This document shows positions 1 through 6,664 of a stretch of DNA of 6,706 nucleotides, one piece after another (position 1 is the first letter of the stretch; each line of letters begins with the position of its first letter). Made by a program: the position numbers and the translations under genes. Under the pieces are notes generated by a model that worked only from the letters and a program-made list of their open reading frames with translations, searched no databases and had not been told where the DNA came from. This DNA comes from Desulfocapsa sp. (GTDB taxonomy: Bacteria; Desulfobacterota; Desulfobulbia; Desulfobulbales; Desulfocapsaceae), in contig DYDK01000096.1 in assembly GCA_020717935.1 (NCBI GenBank), positions 1-6,706 on the forward strand, given 5' to 3'.

Positions 1-70
1 GCCAAAGATAGCCTGAAGATGAGATGCAATCTGTTCAAGTTATTTGTGGACAGGCCCTTATGGGCGCGGA
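1..70. other. Window-edge sequence, no supported gene
   Basis: This stretch lies beyond the repeat that follows ppiD. The plus-strand frame starting at base 1 stays open to a TAA at 172-174, running through the first half of the repeat, but it has no convincing start with a ribosome binding site and is short enough to be open by chance. A 4-bp GCCC/GGGC hairpin (54-65) is the only local structure seen. The end of a gene to the left could lie here, but nothing recognisable supports it. Confidence 0.3.
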
Positions 71-281
71 AATTACTCATTTACTGTTTTACAACCCAAA
101 TTTTTTTGGCCGTTTTTGCCTATGTTTCAATCACAGGTAAGCGAGCTTGCGAGACTCCGAAATCTTTGACATAACGCAATCACGCCTGCGGTTTCGGAGT
201 CTCGCTGTGCTCGCTTACCTGTTCAATCGGCATAGCCAAATATGATATAGGTCTGGGCGTAAATTTGGTAAATGAGTAATT
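71..281 (-). mobile_element. Palindromic MITE/REP-like repeat, copy A
   Basis: This 211-bp element is nearly palindromic along its whole length. Its outer ends are perfect 14-bp inverted repeats, AATTACTCATTTAC at 71-84 and its complement at 268-281. Weaker matches continue inward (CCCA, then TTGCCTATG against TTGGCTATG). The centre is a stem of about 29 bp at 134-162 and 192-221. There is no room for a transposase, so if mobile it would be moved in trans, as MITEs or REP elements are. No clear target-site duplication is seen (left flank GCGCGGA, right flank CTCGCTC). It begins 10 bp after the ppiD stop codon, and a second copy lies after purL in the opposite orientation. The minus strand is taken as forward because it aligns with copy B on plus. 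The repeat nature is certain within this window; mobility is inference. Confidence 0.75.
134..221 (-). repeat. Central stem-loop of repeat copy A
   Basis: The left arm at 134-162 (starts CAGGTAAGCGAGC, ends GACTCCGAAA) is complementary to 192-221 except for a central patch where TTG on one side faces ACA plus one extra base on the other. The loop is about 29 nt. As RNA read from ppiD this would be a very stable hairpin a short way past the stop codon, so it may serve as a transcript 3' end or stabiliser. No run of U follows it, so it is not a textbook intrinsic terminator. Confidence 0.8.
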
Positions 282-291
282 CTCGCTCCCT

Positions 292-2190
292 TTACAGATT
301 TTTGTTGGCCAATATTTTGGATCTTTTTTCCTGTTGTTTTAGCCAGGAACTCAGCAAACGATCTTGCTTTTGTTTGAGCAGGGTAGCAGTATATTCTTTT
401 CGGGTTTCCTCTTTCAAGCTGGTAAGTTCGGGTATGGTCCGTTCGACAAACTGGAGAAGATACCACTCATCCTTTACGGCAAGAGGCTCTTTGGGGACGG
501 GGCTTTTACTGTTTAACAGCAGGGCCTGATCAATCAGTGACGCGGGAACGGTTGGGTCAGGTTGAGTATTCTTTTTACGCAAGGAGCCTGTCGTAATGAC
601 TGACAGATTGGCCTCTGTAGCCGTGGCTTCAAATTCAGCCCCTTCCTGAATCTTGGATAAGAGGCTGGCTGCTGTTTCCTTGGCCTTTTTTTGGGATTGA
701 GCCACGATGTAGTCCTTGCTGACCCGCTCCTTTACTTCGTCCAATTGCGGGGGAGCAGGCTCCTGGATGGCTTCGGTAAAAACGATAAAATAGCCCGAGG
801 GCGTCTCAATCAGTGAGCTGAGTTCTCCCTGTTTGAGGGCAAAGACGGTGTCGAGGAATCGCGGGTCTTGTTCTACGCCCACTGGCGGGGTGCTGCGGCC
901 AAAAAAATCTGTGGCATTAATGGTGGTTGTACCATTTTTATCCGCATAGGCCTGGAGGCTTCCCGCACTGATAATACCCTCATAGGCGGTATTGGCAACT
1001 TGGAATGCGGCGGGTTTTGCCAGTTCACCCTGAAGCTTGGCAGCGATTGCCGGACGAACCTCTTCAATGGTGCGGCTGATCGCCGGATGGATTTTTTCAA
1101 CTTTGATAATATGATATCCGAATGGGGTTGTGATTACCTCACTGATGGCACCCTGCTCCAGAGAGAAGACCGCATCGTCAAACTCTTTGACCATCCGTCC
1201 CCGCGCAAAGGTTCCCAGATCGCCACCATTGGTCTTGCTCGTATCCTCTGACCAGGTGGTGGCCAGGGCGGAAAAGTCTTCACCGGCACGGGCCTTGACC
1301 AGAATATCGTCGGCCTTTTTGCGTTGAGTCGCCTTGTCATCGGGGCTGCTGTCGGCGGCGGTTTTCAACAGGATATGCCGGGCCTGTCGCTGTTCCGGTG
1401 TCTGGTAAGCGGCCTTGTCCTTTTCAAACTGGGCCAGTACCTGCTCATCGCTGATGGTGATCCCTGCCATCTGGGCCTTGAACGGAAAGGACAGGTATTT
1501 CACCTTGATTTTCTGCTCGCTTTTATAGGTATTCTTTTCGGTCTCAAACCAGGCGGCCAGTTCACCTGGCTCCATCACGATCTGGTCGCTGAAGGCGGTC
1601 GGGCTTACCTTGATCATCTTGACAATCACGCTCTCCTGATCTCGGCGCTGGAGTTCGCTGATCTCGGCATCGCTGACGGTGGTGGCAAAATCATTGATAA
1701 AGGCGATACCCTTTTCACTGAGCAGGTCATGGCTGATGGAGGCCTCAAACTTATGGGGGCTCAGACTGTTAGCGGTCAGGATGGCCTTGTATCTCTCTAA
1801 GTCAAATCCTTTGTCATTTTGAAATTGCGGCATTTTGTTGATGCTGGCCTGAATCTCGGAGGGAGCGACCATAATTCCCATTGCCTCGCTGCCTTGCCGC
1901 AACAGTGCCCCTTGGGTCAACTGAGTGATCACCTGTTGTTTAACTCCCAGTCCTTTGAGCATTTCTTCAGAAATGGCATCGCCAAATTGCTGCCGATACA
2001 TATTGACTGTTTGGTCATAGCTTTTCTGAAATTCTTGAAAGGAGATCTCTTGGTCGTTGATGACGATAGCGGCATCCCGACTGTTCATCATATTGGTACC
2101 CACGCCCCAGAAGATAAAGACCAGGGCAATGATCAAGACCAGGGCTTGGATGATAGTGGACTGTGCTTTGTTGCGGAGAATTTGCAGCAT
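292..2190 (-). CDS. ppiD: PpiD-type periplasmic peptidyl-prolyl cis-trans isomerase
   Basis: The product (632 aa) is a membrane-anchored parvulin-family foldase that would act on newly exported proteins at the periplasmic face of the inner membrane. Residues 1-10 are short and basic. Residues 13-31 form one uncleaved hydrophobic segment (ALVLIIALVFIFWGVG), giving an N-in, C-out anchor. Residues 35-200 resemble the SurA/PpiD N-terminal chaperone helices (VINDQEISFQEF, then LLRQGSEAMGI). Residues 268-367 are a parvulin domain with ARHIL, the NGGDLG turn, FDDAVFSL and FGYHIIKV. Two weaker copies of the parvulin tail follow (about 450-505 and 558-612). The C-terminus is charged and helical. Length is close to E. 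coli PpiD (623 aa). The ATG at 2190 lies at the start of the anchor pattern, with a weak GAGAG about 9 nt upstream. The gene diverges from purL. A SurA-like holdase with weak isomerase activity is the alternative. Family assignment is firm, the exact symbol less so. Confidence 0.87.
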   Translation of the reverse strand: MLQILRNKAQSTIIQALVLIIALVFIFWGVGTNMMNSRDAAIVINDQEISFQEFQKSYDQTVNMYRQQFGDAISEEMLKGLGVKQQVITQLTQGALLRQGSEAMGIMVAPSEIQASINKMPQFQNDKGFDLERYKAILTANSLSPHKFEASISHDLLSEKGIAFINDFATTVSDAEISELQRRDQESVIVKMIKVSPTAFSDQIVMEPGELAAWFETEKNTYKSEQKIKVKYLSFPFKAQMAGITISDEQVLAQFEKDKAAYQTPEQRQARHILLKTAADSSPDDKATQRKKADDILVKARAGEDFSALATTWSEDTSKTNGGDLGTFARGRMVKEFDDAVFSLEQGAISEVITTPFGYHIIKVEKIHPAISRTIEEVRPAIAAKLQGELAKPAAFQVANTAYEGIISAGSLQAYADKNGTTTINATDFFGRSTPPVGVEQDPRFLDTVFALKQGELSSLIETPSGYFIVFTEAIQEPAPPQLDEVKERVSKDYIVAQSQKKAKETAASLLSKIQEGAEFEATATEANLSVITTGSLRKKNTQPDPTVPASLIDQALLLNSKSPVPKEPLAVKDEWYLLQFVERTIPELTSLKEETRKEYTATLLKQKQDRLLSSWLKQQEKRSKILANKNL

Positions 2191-2517
2191 GGGAGAAGAC
2201 TCTCAAGATTGGTTTATCCTTGTCAGGGCTGGGCAAGGAAGAAAAAATAAAAAAGAGCGAAAAAATGCAAAGAACAGCATAAATTTACCCTTTATCGTCG
2301 TTCTGCGCAAGGAAAAAGGGGGAAACGAGGGACGGCAAAGGGGCGAAAGGAGTGGAAACAGCTGTTGAGAAGAAGAAAAAAGCAGGCAAAGAGGACAAGG
2401 GCTTTCCTGAGCCTTCGTTTCATGCTAAGTTGTTATGAACTTCACAATTGCTGAAGGGAATGAATACTGAGCAAACACCTGTTGAAACAGGTCAGAGCCG
2501 CAGAAAAAATGTTATTG
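2191..2517. other. Divergent intergenic region, ppiD-proximal part
   Basis: No gene is seen here. The plus strand is strongly purine-biased: in 2311-2400, 77 of 90 bases are A or G, and 2231-2280 is similar. The ppiD leader transcript would therefore be pyrimidine-rich. A weak minus-strand promoter candidate for ppiD has TTGCGC, a 17-bp gap and TAAATT, read leftward across about 2310-2282; it matches sigma-70 poorly (3/6 and 4/6). No convincing plus-strand promoter for purL was found in this part. Confidence 0.5.
2477..2492. promoter_or_regulatory. 16-bp palindrome, possible operator or hairpin
   Basis: ACCTGTTGAAACAGGT is a perfect inverted repeat: 7-bp arms around GA, or as RNA a 6-bp stem with a UGAA loop. 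It sits about 200 bp upstream of the purL start and 290 bp from ppiD. It could be a repressor site or a small leader hairpin. It does not match the E. coli PurR site or the usual LexA spacing, so no regulator is named. Confidence 0.3.
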
Positions 2518-2675
2518 GAGCCCGTTGCAAAATGAGGATTTTCACTTCAACTCCGCATGATATGCAAAATTCTATCCTCGAAATATCCTGTCGATGTTTG
2601 TGGTATTTTTTTTGCATGCCTCGGAGTCTGCGTTTACTCGATTTTGAACGAAAATTCTTGTTTTGCAAGAGGCTC
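2518..2675 (+). promoter_or_regulatory. Candidate structured RNA leader of purL
   Basis: Segments ahead of the purL ribosome binding site pair in a nested order. GAGCC (2518-2522) and TTGCAAAA (2525-2532) are complementary to GGCTC (2671-2675) and TTTTGCAA (2661-2668), giving 13 bp broken by one 2x2 mismatch. Inside this, ATGCAAAA (2562-2569) matches TTTTGCAT (2610-2617). A competing pair, GAGGAT (2534-2539) with ATCCTC (2574-2579), cannot form together with the inner helix in a simple fold. A run of eight T lies at 2606-2613. The outer helix ends 6 nt before the Shine-Dalgarno, so folding could affect translation. No known riboswitch class is recognised. The pairings are visible in the sequence; function is inference. 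Confidence 0.35.
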
Positions 2676-2681
2676 ATTGAA

Positions 2682-2687
2682 GAAGGA
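2682..2687 (+). promoter_or_regulatory. Shine-Dalgarno site that decides the purL start
   Basis: GAAGGA lies 8 nt before the ATG at 2696, a normal spacing. An in-frame ATG at 2687 overlaps the last base of this site and so is poorly placed to use it. The 2696 start is preferred, which removes three residues (MKE) from the longest possible reading frame. Confidence 0.7.
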
Positions 2688-2695
2688 TGAAAGAA

Positions 2696-5600
2696 ATGCA
2701 ACCAATCGTCACCCCGTTATATCGCACTATCAATGAACGATATGCCCATTGTTTTTATGTGGAATCTGGCCGTCAGTTGACCGGGCCCGAGCTGAAGCAG
2801 CTGCGGCTGTTGCTGGCCGACGGATTTTTAGTTGAGACGGTGTCGCTCTCACCGACGCTGGGCGGAAGTCGGGTGGTGGAAATGGGCCCTCGTCTCAATT
2901 TTGCCACGGCCTGGTCGTCCAATATGGTCTCGATCTGCCAAGCCATTGGCCTTGACTGCGTCACGCGGGTGGAACATTCACGACGCTATCTCGTGCCCGA
3001 GGAGGAAGACCTCCAGGTCTTCATCGCTGCCCATCATGATCGGATGACTGAGTGCCTGTACCCAGAGCCCCTGCACAGCTTTGCCACGGGCATTGTCCCC
3101 GAAGCGGTCTATGATATTGATCTTAAGGGCGGCGGCCCCGATGCCCTGTGCGATATTCCCGGGATCTCCATGGATGAGTGGGATCGCAATTTTTATTACG
3201 ACTATTTTGTCACCAAGCACAACCGGAATCCGACGATTGTTGAGATCATGGATCTCAATAACGCCAATTCCGAGCATTCCCGACATGGATTCTTCAAGGG
3301 AAAACAGGTAATTGATGGTGTGGCCGAGGAAGAAACCCTCTTCGAACTGGTGATTGACACCCTCAAGGCCAACCCCAAGGGTTCTGTCATTGCCTTTAAG
3401 GATAATTCCAGTGTGATTGACGGGTTCAACCTTACCGTTCTGCATCCCTTACGGCCAGGCGAGCCATCGGCCTTTGGCGAGCAGACCGTTCGTTATCATC
3501 CCCTGCTGACTGCGGAAACCCATAATTTTCCGACGGGCGTTGCTCCCTTTCCCGGGGCGGAAACCGGTACCGGCGGCCGGATTCGAGATGTTCAGGGCAC
3601 CGGACGGGGAGGCTTTGTCATCGCTGGCACCGCTGGTTATTGCGTGGGCAATCTCCATATTCCTGGTTACGCGATGAGCTGGGAAAATCAGTATCCCTGT
3701 CCGGCAAATCTGGCATCGGCATTGCAGATTGAAATTGATGCGAGTAACGGGGCCTCGGATTACGGCAACAAATTCGGTGAACCGCTGATTCAGGGTTTTA
3801 CCCGCTCTTTTGATCTTCGTCTCAGCAGTGGCGAACGATGGGGTTATCTCAAACCGATTATGTTCACCGCTGGTGTCGGCCAGATTGATGATCGACATAC
3901 CAGTAAAAACAAGGAACAGCAAGGGATGCTCATTGTCCAGGTGGGCGGCCCGGCGTATCGGGTGGGCTTTGGCGGCGGGGCGGCCTCCAGCATGTTGCAG
4001 GGGGAGAATGTTGCTGAGCTTGATTTTAATGCCGTGCAGCGGGGCGATGCCGAAATGGAACAGAAGATGAATCGGGTTATCCGGGCCTGCAATGAGATGG
4101 GTGATGCGACACTCATTGATGTGATCCACGATCAGGGGGCGGGTGGTCCCGCCAATGTTCTCAAGGAATTGGTAGAAAAATCCGGAGGGCGGGTGGAGAT
4201 TCGCAATATTCGGGTCGGTGATCCCACCATGTCGGTTCTGGAGATTTTTGTCGCTGAATATCAGGAGCGAAACGGCTTTCTGATTCGTCCGGAAAATATG
4301 GCTCGGTTCCAGGCCATCTGTTCCCGCGAAAAGGTGAATTGTGAGATTTTGGGTGAAGTCACCGGCGATCTGCGGTTTATTCTCCATGATGCGAGTGATG
4401 ATAGCAATCCGGTGGATATTGAGCTTGATGTCCTGCTGGGCAGTATTCCACAGAAGACCTTTCATGATCAGCGGTGCCATCCTGACCTGCACCTCCTGGA
4501 ATTGCCACCCGATTTGAGCGTGGCTACGGCCCTGGATTCCGTATTGCGGCTGGTATCGGTGGGCTCCAAACGATTTTTGACCAACAAGGTTGATCGCGCC
4601 GTTTCCGGTCTCATTGTCCAGCAGCAATGTTGTGGCCCGCTTCAGCTGACGGTCAGTGATGTGGCGGTGGTCGCCCAGAGTCATTTCGGTCTGACAGGAG
4701 TGGCAACAGCCATTGGCGAGCAACCGGTCAAGATGCTGGTCAGTCCGGCGGCGGGCGCACGCATGGCCGTTGGCGAGGCCTTAACGAATCTGGTCTGGGC
4801 AGGAATTCGAGACATTGAGGAGGTCAAGTGTTCGGCTAACTGGATGTGGGCGCCTAAGCTGTCTGGTGAAGGGGCTGCTTTGTATGATGCCGCTCGGGCC
4901 ATGCGCGATGCCATGATCGTGCTGGGTATGGCAGTGGATGGTGGGAAGGACAGCCTGTCCATGGCCACCAAGGTTGATGGCGAAACCGTGAAATCCCCTC
5001 GACAACTGGTTATTTCCGCGTATGCGGCGGTGCCCGATATTCGGGCGGTGGTCACTCCAGACATCAAGGAGCCGGGCAGTGTTGTGCTTCTCCTTGATCT
5101 TTCTGGCGGTAACAATCGACTGGGCGGTATCGCTCTGGCCCAGGTGCATGGGCAGATTGGCAAGGACAGTCCGGATATGGACGATCCGGCCCTGGTGAAA
5201 CGGGCCTTTCAGGCCGTGCAGGAACTTATTCGTCAGCGGCTCATCCTGGCGGGTCATGATCGCAGTGACGGCGGTCTGATTACCACCCTGCTGGAAATGG
5301 CTTTCAGTGGCAACTGTGGCCTGGATATTGAGCTTGCGAGTAAAGATACCCCTCTGGCGACTCTTTTTTCCGAAGAGCTGGGGCTGGTCATTGAATGCCA
5401 GTCCATACGACTGGCAGAAATTACGGAAGTCCTGACCAGAGGGAACATTCCTCATGCCGTCATTGCCACGAGTACAAGGAGCAAACAGATACGGGTGCGA
5501 TGCAATGGTGAACTCGTGCTTGATAAACCGATGCAGGAGTTGCGACAGATCTGGGAAGAGACCAGTTATCAGCTTGAACGCCTGCAAATGAACCCGTCCT

Positions 5601-6502
5601 GTGCCGATGCCGAAAAAGCCGCCATTGCCGACCGTCAAGGCCCGAAGTATCACCTGAGTTTTACCCCGCAGCTCAGTTCCCCTGCCATCCTGTCCAGGAA
5701 CAACAAGCCCAAAGTTGCTATTCTGCGCGATGAGGGCTCCAATTCCGATCGGGAAATGACTGCAGCCTTCTACGCCGCTGGCTTTGAGCCTTGGGACATC
5801 TGCATGAATGATCTGCTGGAGGGTCGAATCAGCCTTGACAGCTTCCGCGGTCTGGCGGCGGTGGGCGGGTTTTCATACGGAGATGTTCCCGAATCCGCCA
5901 AGGGCTGGGCGGCCACCATCCGTTTTAACGAGAAGCTCAAGGCCGCGTTCAATGATTTTTATAATCGTCCCGACACCTTTACCCTGGGAATCTGTAATGG
6001 TTGCCAGCTTTTTGGTCTGCTGGGCTGGGTGCCCTGGCAGGGAATCGCCCCGCACAGCCAACCCCGTTTTGCCCATAACGACTCGGGTCGTTTTGAATCG
6101 CGCTGGGTCACAGTCAAGGTGCTTCCTTCTCAGTCCATTATGTTGAAGGGCATGGAAGACCTGATCTTCGGTATCCATCTTGACCACGGCGAGGGACGGC
6201 TCCATTTTCCTGATCCAGTTATTCGTCAACAGGTGGAGTCTGGCGCCATGATCCCCATGGTTTTTGTTGATGACGACGGTCAGGCTACCGAAACATACCC
6301 GCTCAATCCCAACGGTTCTTTGGGCGGCTGGGCTGGCCTGTGTTCCCCGGATGGACGACATCTGGCTCTCATGCCTCATCCCGAGCGGGCCTTCCTGCCC
6401 TGGCAATTGCATTATCTGCCCCGTTCCATGCAGGACATAGAGGCCTCTCCCTGGCTGAAGATGTTTCAGAATGCTTATACCTGGTGCACAGGTCAGGAGT
6501 GA
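2696..6502 (+). CDS. purL: Phosphoribosylformylglycinamidine synthase, single-chain
   Basis: This 1268-aa enzyme converts FGAR, glutamine and ATP to FGAM, glutamate, ADP and phosphate in cytoplasmic purine synthesis. It is the large fused form, so no separate PurS or PurQ is needed; E. coli PurL is 1295 aa. Order of parts: PurS-like N-terminus (about 5-110); linker with GGGPDALCDIPG (145-156); ANSEHSRH (190-197); first synthetase half with ETHNFPT (274-280) and GTGGRIRD; VGGPAYRVGFGGG (416-428); second half with VDRAVSG (632-638), DGGKDSLSM (748-756) and HDRSDGG (854-860); glutaminase from about 1006, with nucleophile C1100 in GICNGCQ and H1228/E1230 in MPHPER. All key residues appear present, with no frameshift. 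Start 2696 is chosen on ribosome-binding-site spacing; 2687 is the alternative. It ends with tandem stops TGA-TAA. Many stretches recall eukaryotic PFAS more than E. coli PurL. Confidence 0.98.
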   Translation: MQPIVTPLYRTINERYAHCFYVESGRQLTGPELKQLRLLLADGFLVETVSLSPTLGGSRVVEMGPRLNFATAWSSNMVSICQAIGLDCVTRVEHSRRYLVPEEEDLQVFIAAHHDRMTECLYPEPLHSFATGIVPEAVYDIDLKGGGPDALCDIPGISMDEWDRNFYYDYFVTKHNRNPTIVEIMDLNNANSEHSRHGFFKGKQVIDGVAEEETLFELVIDTLKANPKGSVIAFKDNSSVIDGFNLTVLHPLRPGEPSAFGEQTVRYHPLLTAETHNFPTGVAPFPGAETGTGGRIRDVQGTGRGGFVIAGTAGYCVGNLHIPGYAMSWENQYPCPANLASALQIEIDASNGASDYGNKFGEPLIQGFTRSFDLRLSSGERWGYLKPIMFTAGVGQIDDRHTSKNKEQQGMLIVQVGGPAYRVGFGGGAASSMLQGENVAELDFNAVQRGDAEMEQKMNRVIRACNEMGDATLIDVIHDQGAGGPANVLKELVEKSGGRVEIRNIRVGDPTMSVLEIFVAEYQERNGFLIRPENMARFQAICSREKVNCEILGEVTGDLRFILHDASDDSNPVDIELDVLLGSIPQKTFHDQRCHPDLHLLELPPDLSVATALDSVLRLVSVGSKRFLTNKVDRAVSGLIVQQQCCGPLQLTVSDVAVVAQSHFGLTGVATAIGEQPVKMLVSPAAGARMAVGEALTNLVWAGIRDIEEVKCSANWMWAPKLSGEGAALYDAARAMRDAMIVLGMAVDGGKDSLSMATKVDGETVKSPRQLVISAYAAVPDIRAVVTPDIKEPGSVVLLLDLSGGNNRLGGIALAQVHGQIGKDSPDMDDPALVKRAFQAVQELIRQRLILAGHDRSDGGLITTLLEMAFSGNCGLDIELASKDTPLATLFSEELGLVIECQSIRLAEITEVLTRGNIPHAVIATSTRSKQIRVRCNGELVLDKPMQELRQIWEETSYQLERLQMNPSCADAEKAAIADRQGPKYHLSFTPQLSSPAILSRNNKPKVAILRDEGSNSDREMTAAFYAAGFEPWDICMNDLLEGRISLDSFRGLAAVGGFSYGDVPESAKGWAATIRFNEKLKAAFNDFYNRPDTFTLGICNGCQLFGLLGWVPWQGIAPHSQPRFAHNDSGRFESRWVTVKVLPSQSIMLKGMEDLIFGIHLDHGEGRLHFPDPVIRQQVESGAMIPMVFVDDDGQATETYPLNPNGSLGGWAGLCSPDGRHLALMPHPERAFLPWQLHYLPRSMQDIEASPWLKMFQNAYTWCTGQE

Positions 6503-6504
6503 TA

Positions 6505-6537
6505 AGGGACTCGGATATGGATGATACCGATGTCCCT
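6505..6537 (+). terminator. Hairpin directly after purL, possible terminator
   Basis: AGGGACTCGG (6505-6514) pairs with CCGATGTCCCT (6527-6537), giving 10 bp with one bulged T and a 12-nt loop. It starts right after the tandem purL stops (6500-6505). No T-run follows, so it may act with the larger repeat stem downstream rather than as a classic intrinsic terminator. Its 3' arm overlaps the probable left edge of repeat copy B. Confidence 0.4.
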
Positions 6538-6664
6538 GAATTGCACCCTGATTTGGGTTATATTTGGCTATGTCGATTGAACAGGTAAGCGAGCTTGCGA
6601 GACTCCGAATCCACATGCATAATTTTGTTATGTCGAGGATTTCGGAGTCTCGCAAGCTCGCTTA
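6523..6664 (+). mobile_element. Palindromic MITE/REP-like repeat, copy B (partial)
   Basis: This is the same element as copy A, inverted in the window, so it lies in the same orientation relative to its upstream gene. The 34 bases at 6561-6594 match copy A (242 down to 209) with one difference. The 38 bases at 6627-6664 match 175 down to 138 with two. The 31-nt loop between the arms has equal length in both copies and 23 identical positions. The stem is a perfect 24 bp here: 6586-6609 (starts TAAGCGAGC) with 6641-6664 (ends GCTCGCTTA). Homology left of 6561 is weaker but detectable to about 6523. The right half of copy A has no counterpart after 6664, and the 14-bp terminal repeats are not conserved, so this copy is truncated or interrupted. 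Confidence 0.75.
6586..6664 (+). repeat. Perfect 24-bp stem of repeat copy B
   Basis: The two arms are exact reverse complements around a 31-nt loop that contains TTATGTC, also found in copy A. As RNA downstream of purL this is a very stable hairpin. It may mark or protect the purL transcript 3' end. The perfect pairing contrasts with the mismatched arms of copy A. Confidence 0.85.

Noticed and set aside
1..174. An open frame from the window edge into copy A, with a hydrophobic stretch (about codons 32-45).
   Set aside because: The 57 open codons are within chance for one of six frames, and the end is built from the repeat arm. No family is recognised.
71..281. CRISPR repeats or a phage attachment site.
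   Set aside because: Each copy is a single palindromic unit with no spacer array, and no integrase or tRNA gene is present.
1324..1800. Plus-strand open frames of 127 to 158 codons opposite ppiD.
   Set aside because: They are antisense to an intact PpiD reading frame and show no domain, start site or independent support.
2621..2632. TCGGAGTCTGCG in the purL leader resembles the repeat stem (TCGGAGTCTCGC).
   Set aside because: Only nine consecutive bases match. By rough estimate about one such 9-mer match to a 25-base arm is expected by chance in a window this size on two strands.
3449..4723. A long open frame of 424 codons on the minus strand inside purL, with others of 155, 260 and 290 codons nearby.
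   Set aside because: They lie antisense to well-conserved purL domains and their peptides match no known family. They are shadows of the purL codon pattern.
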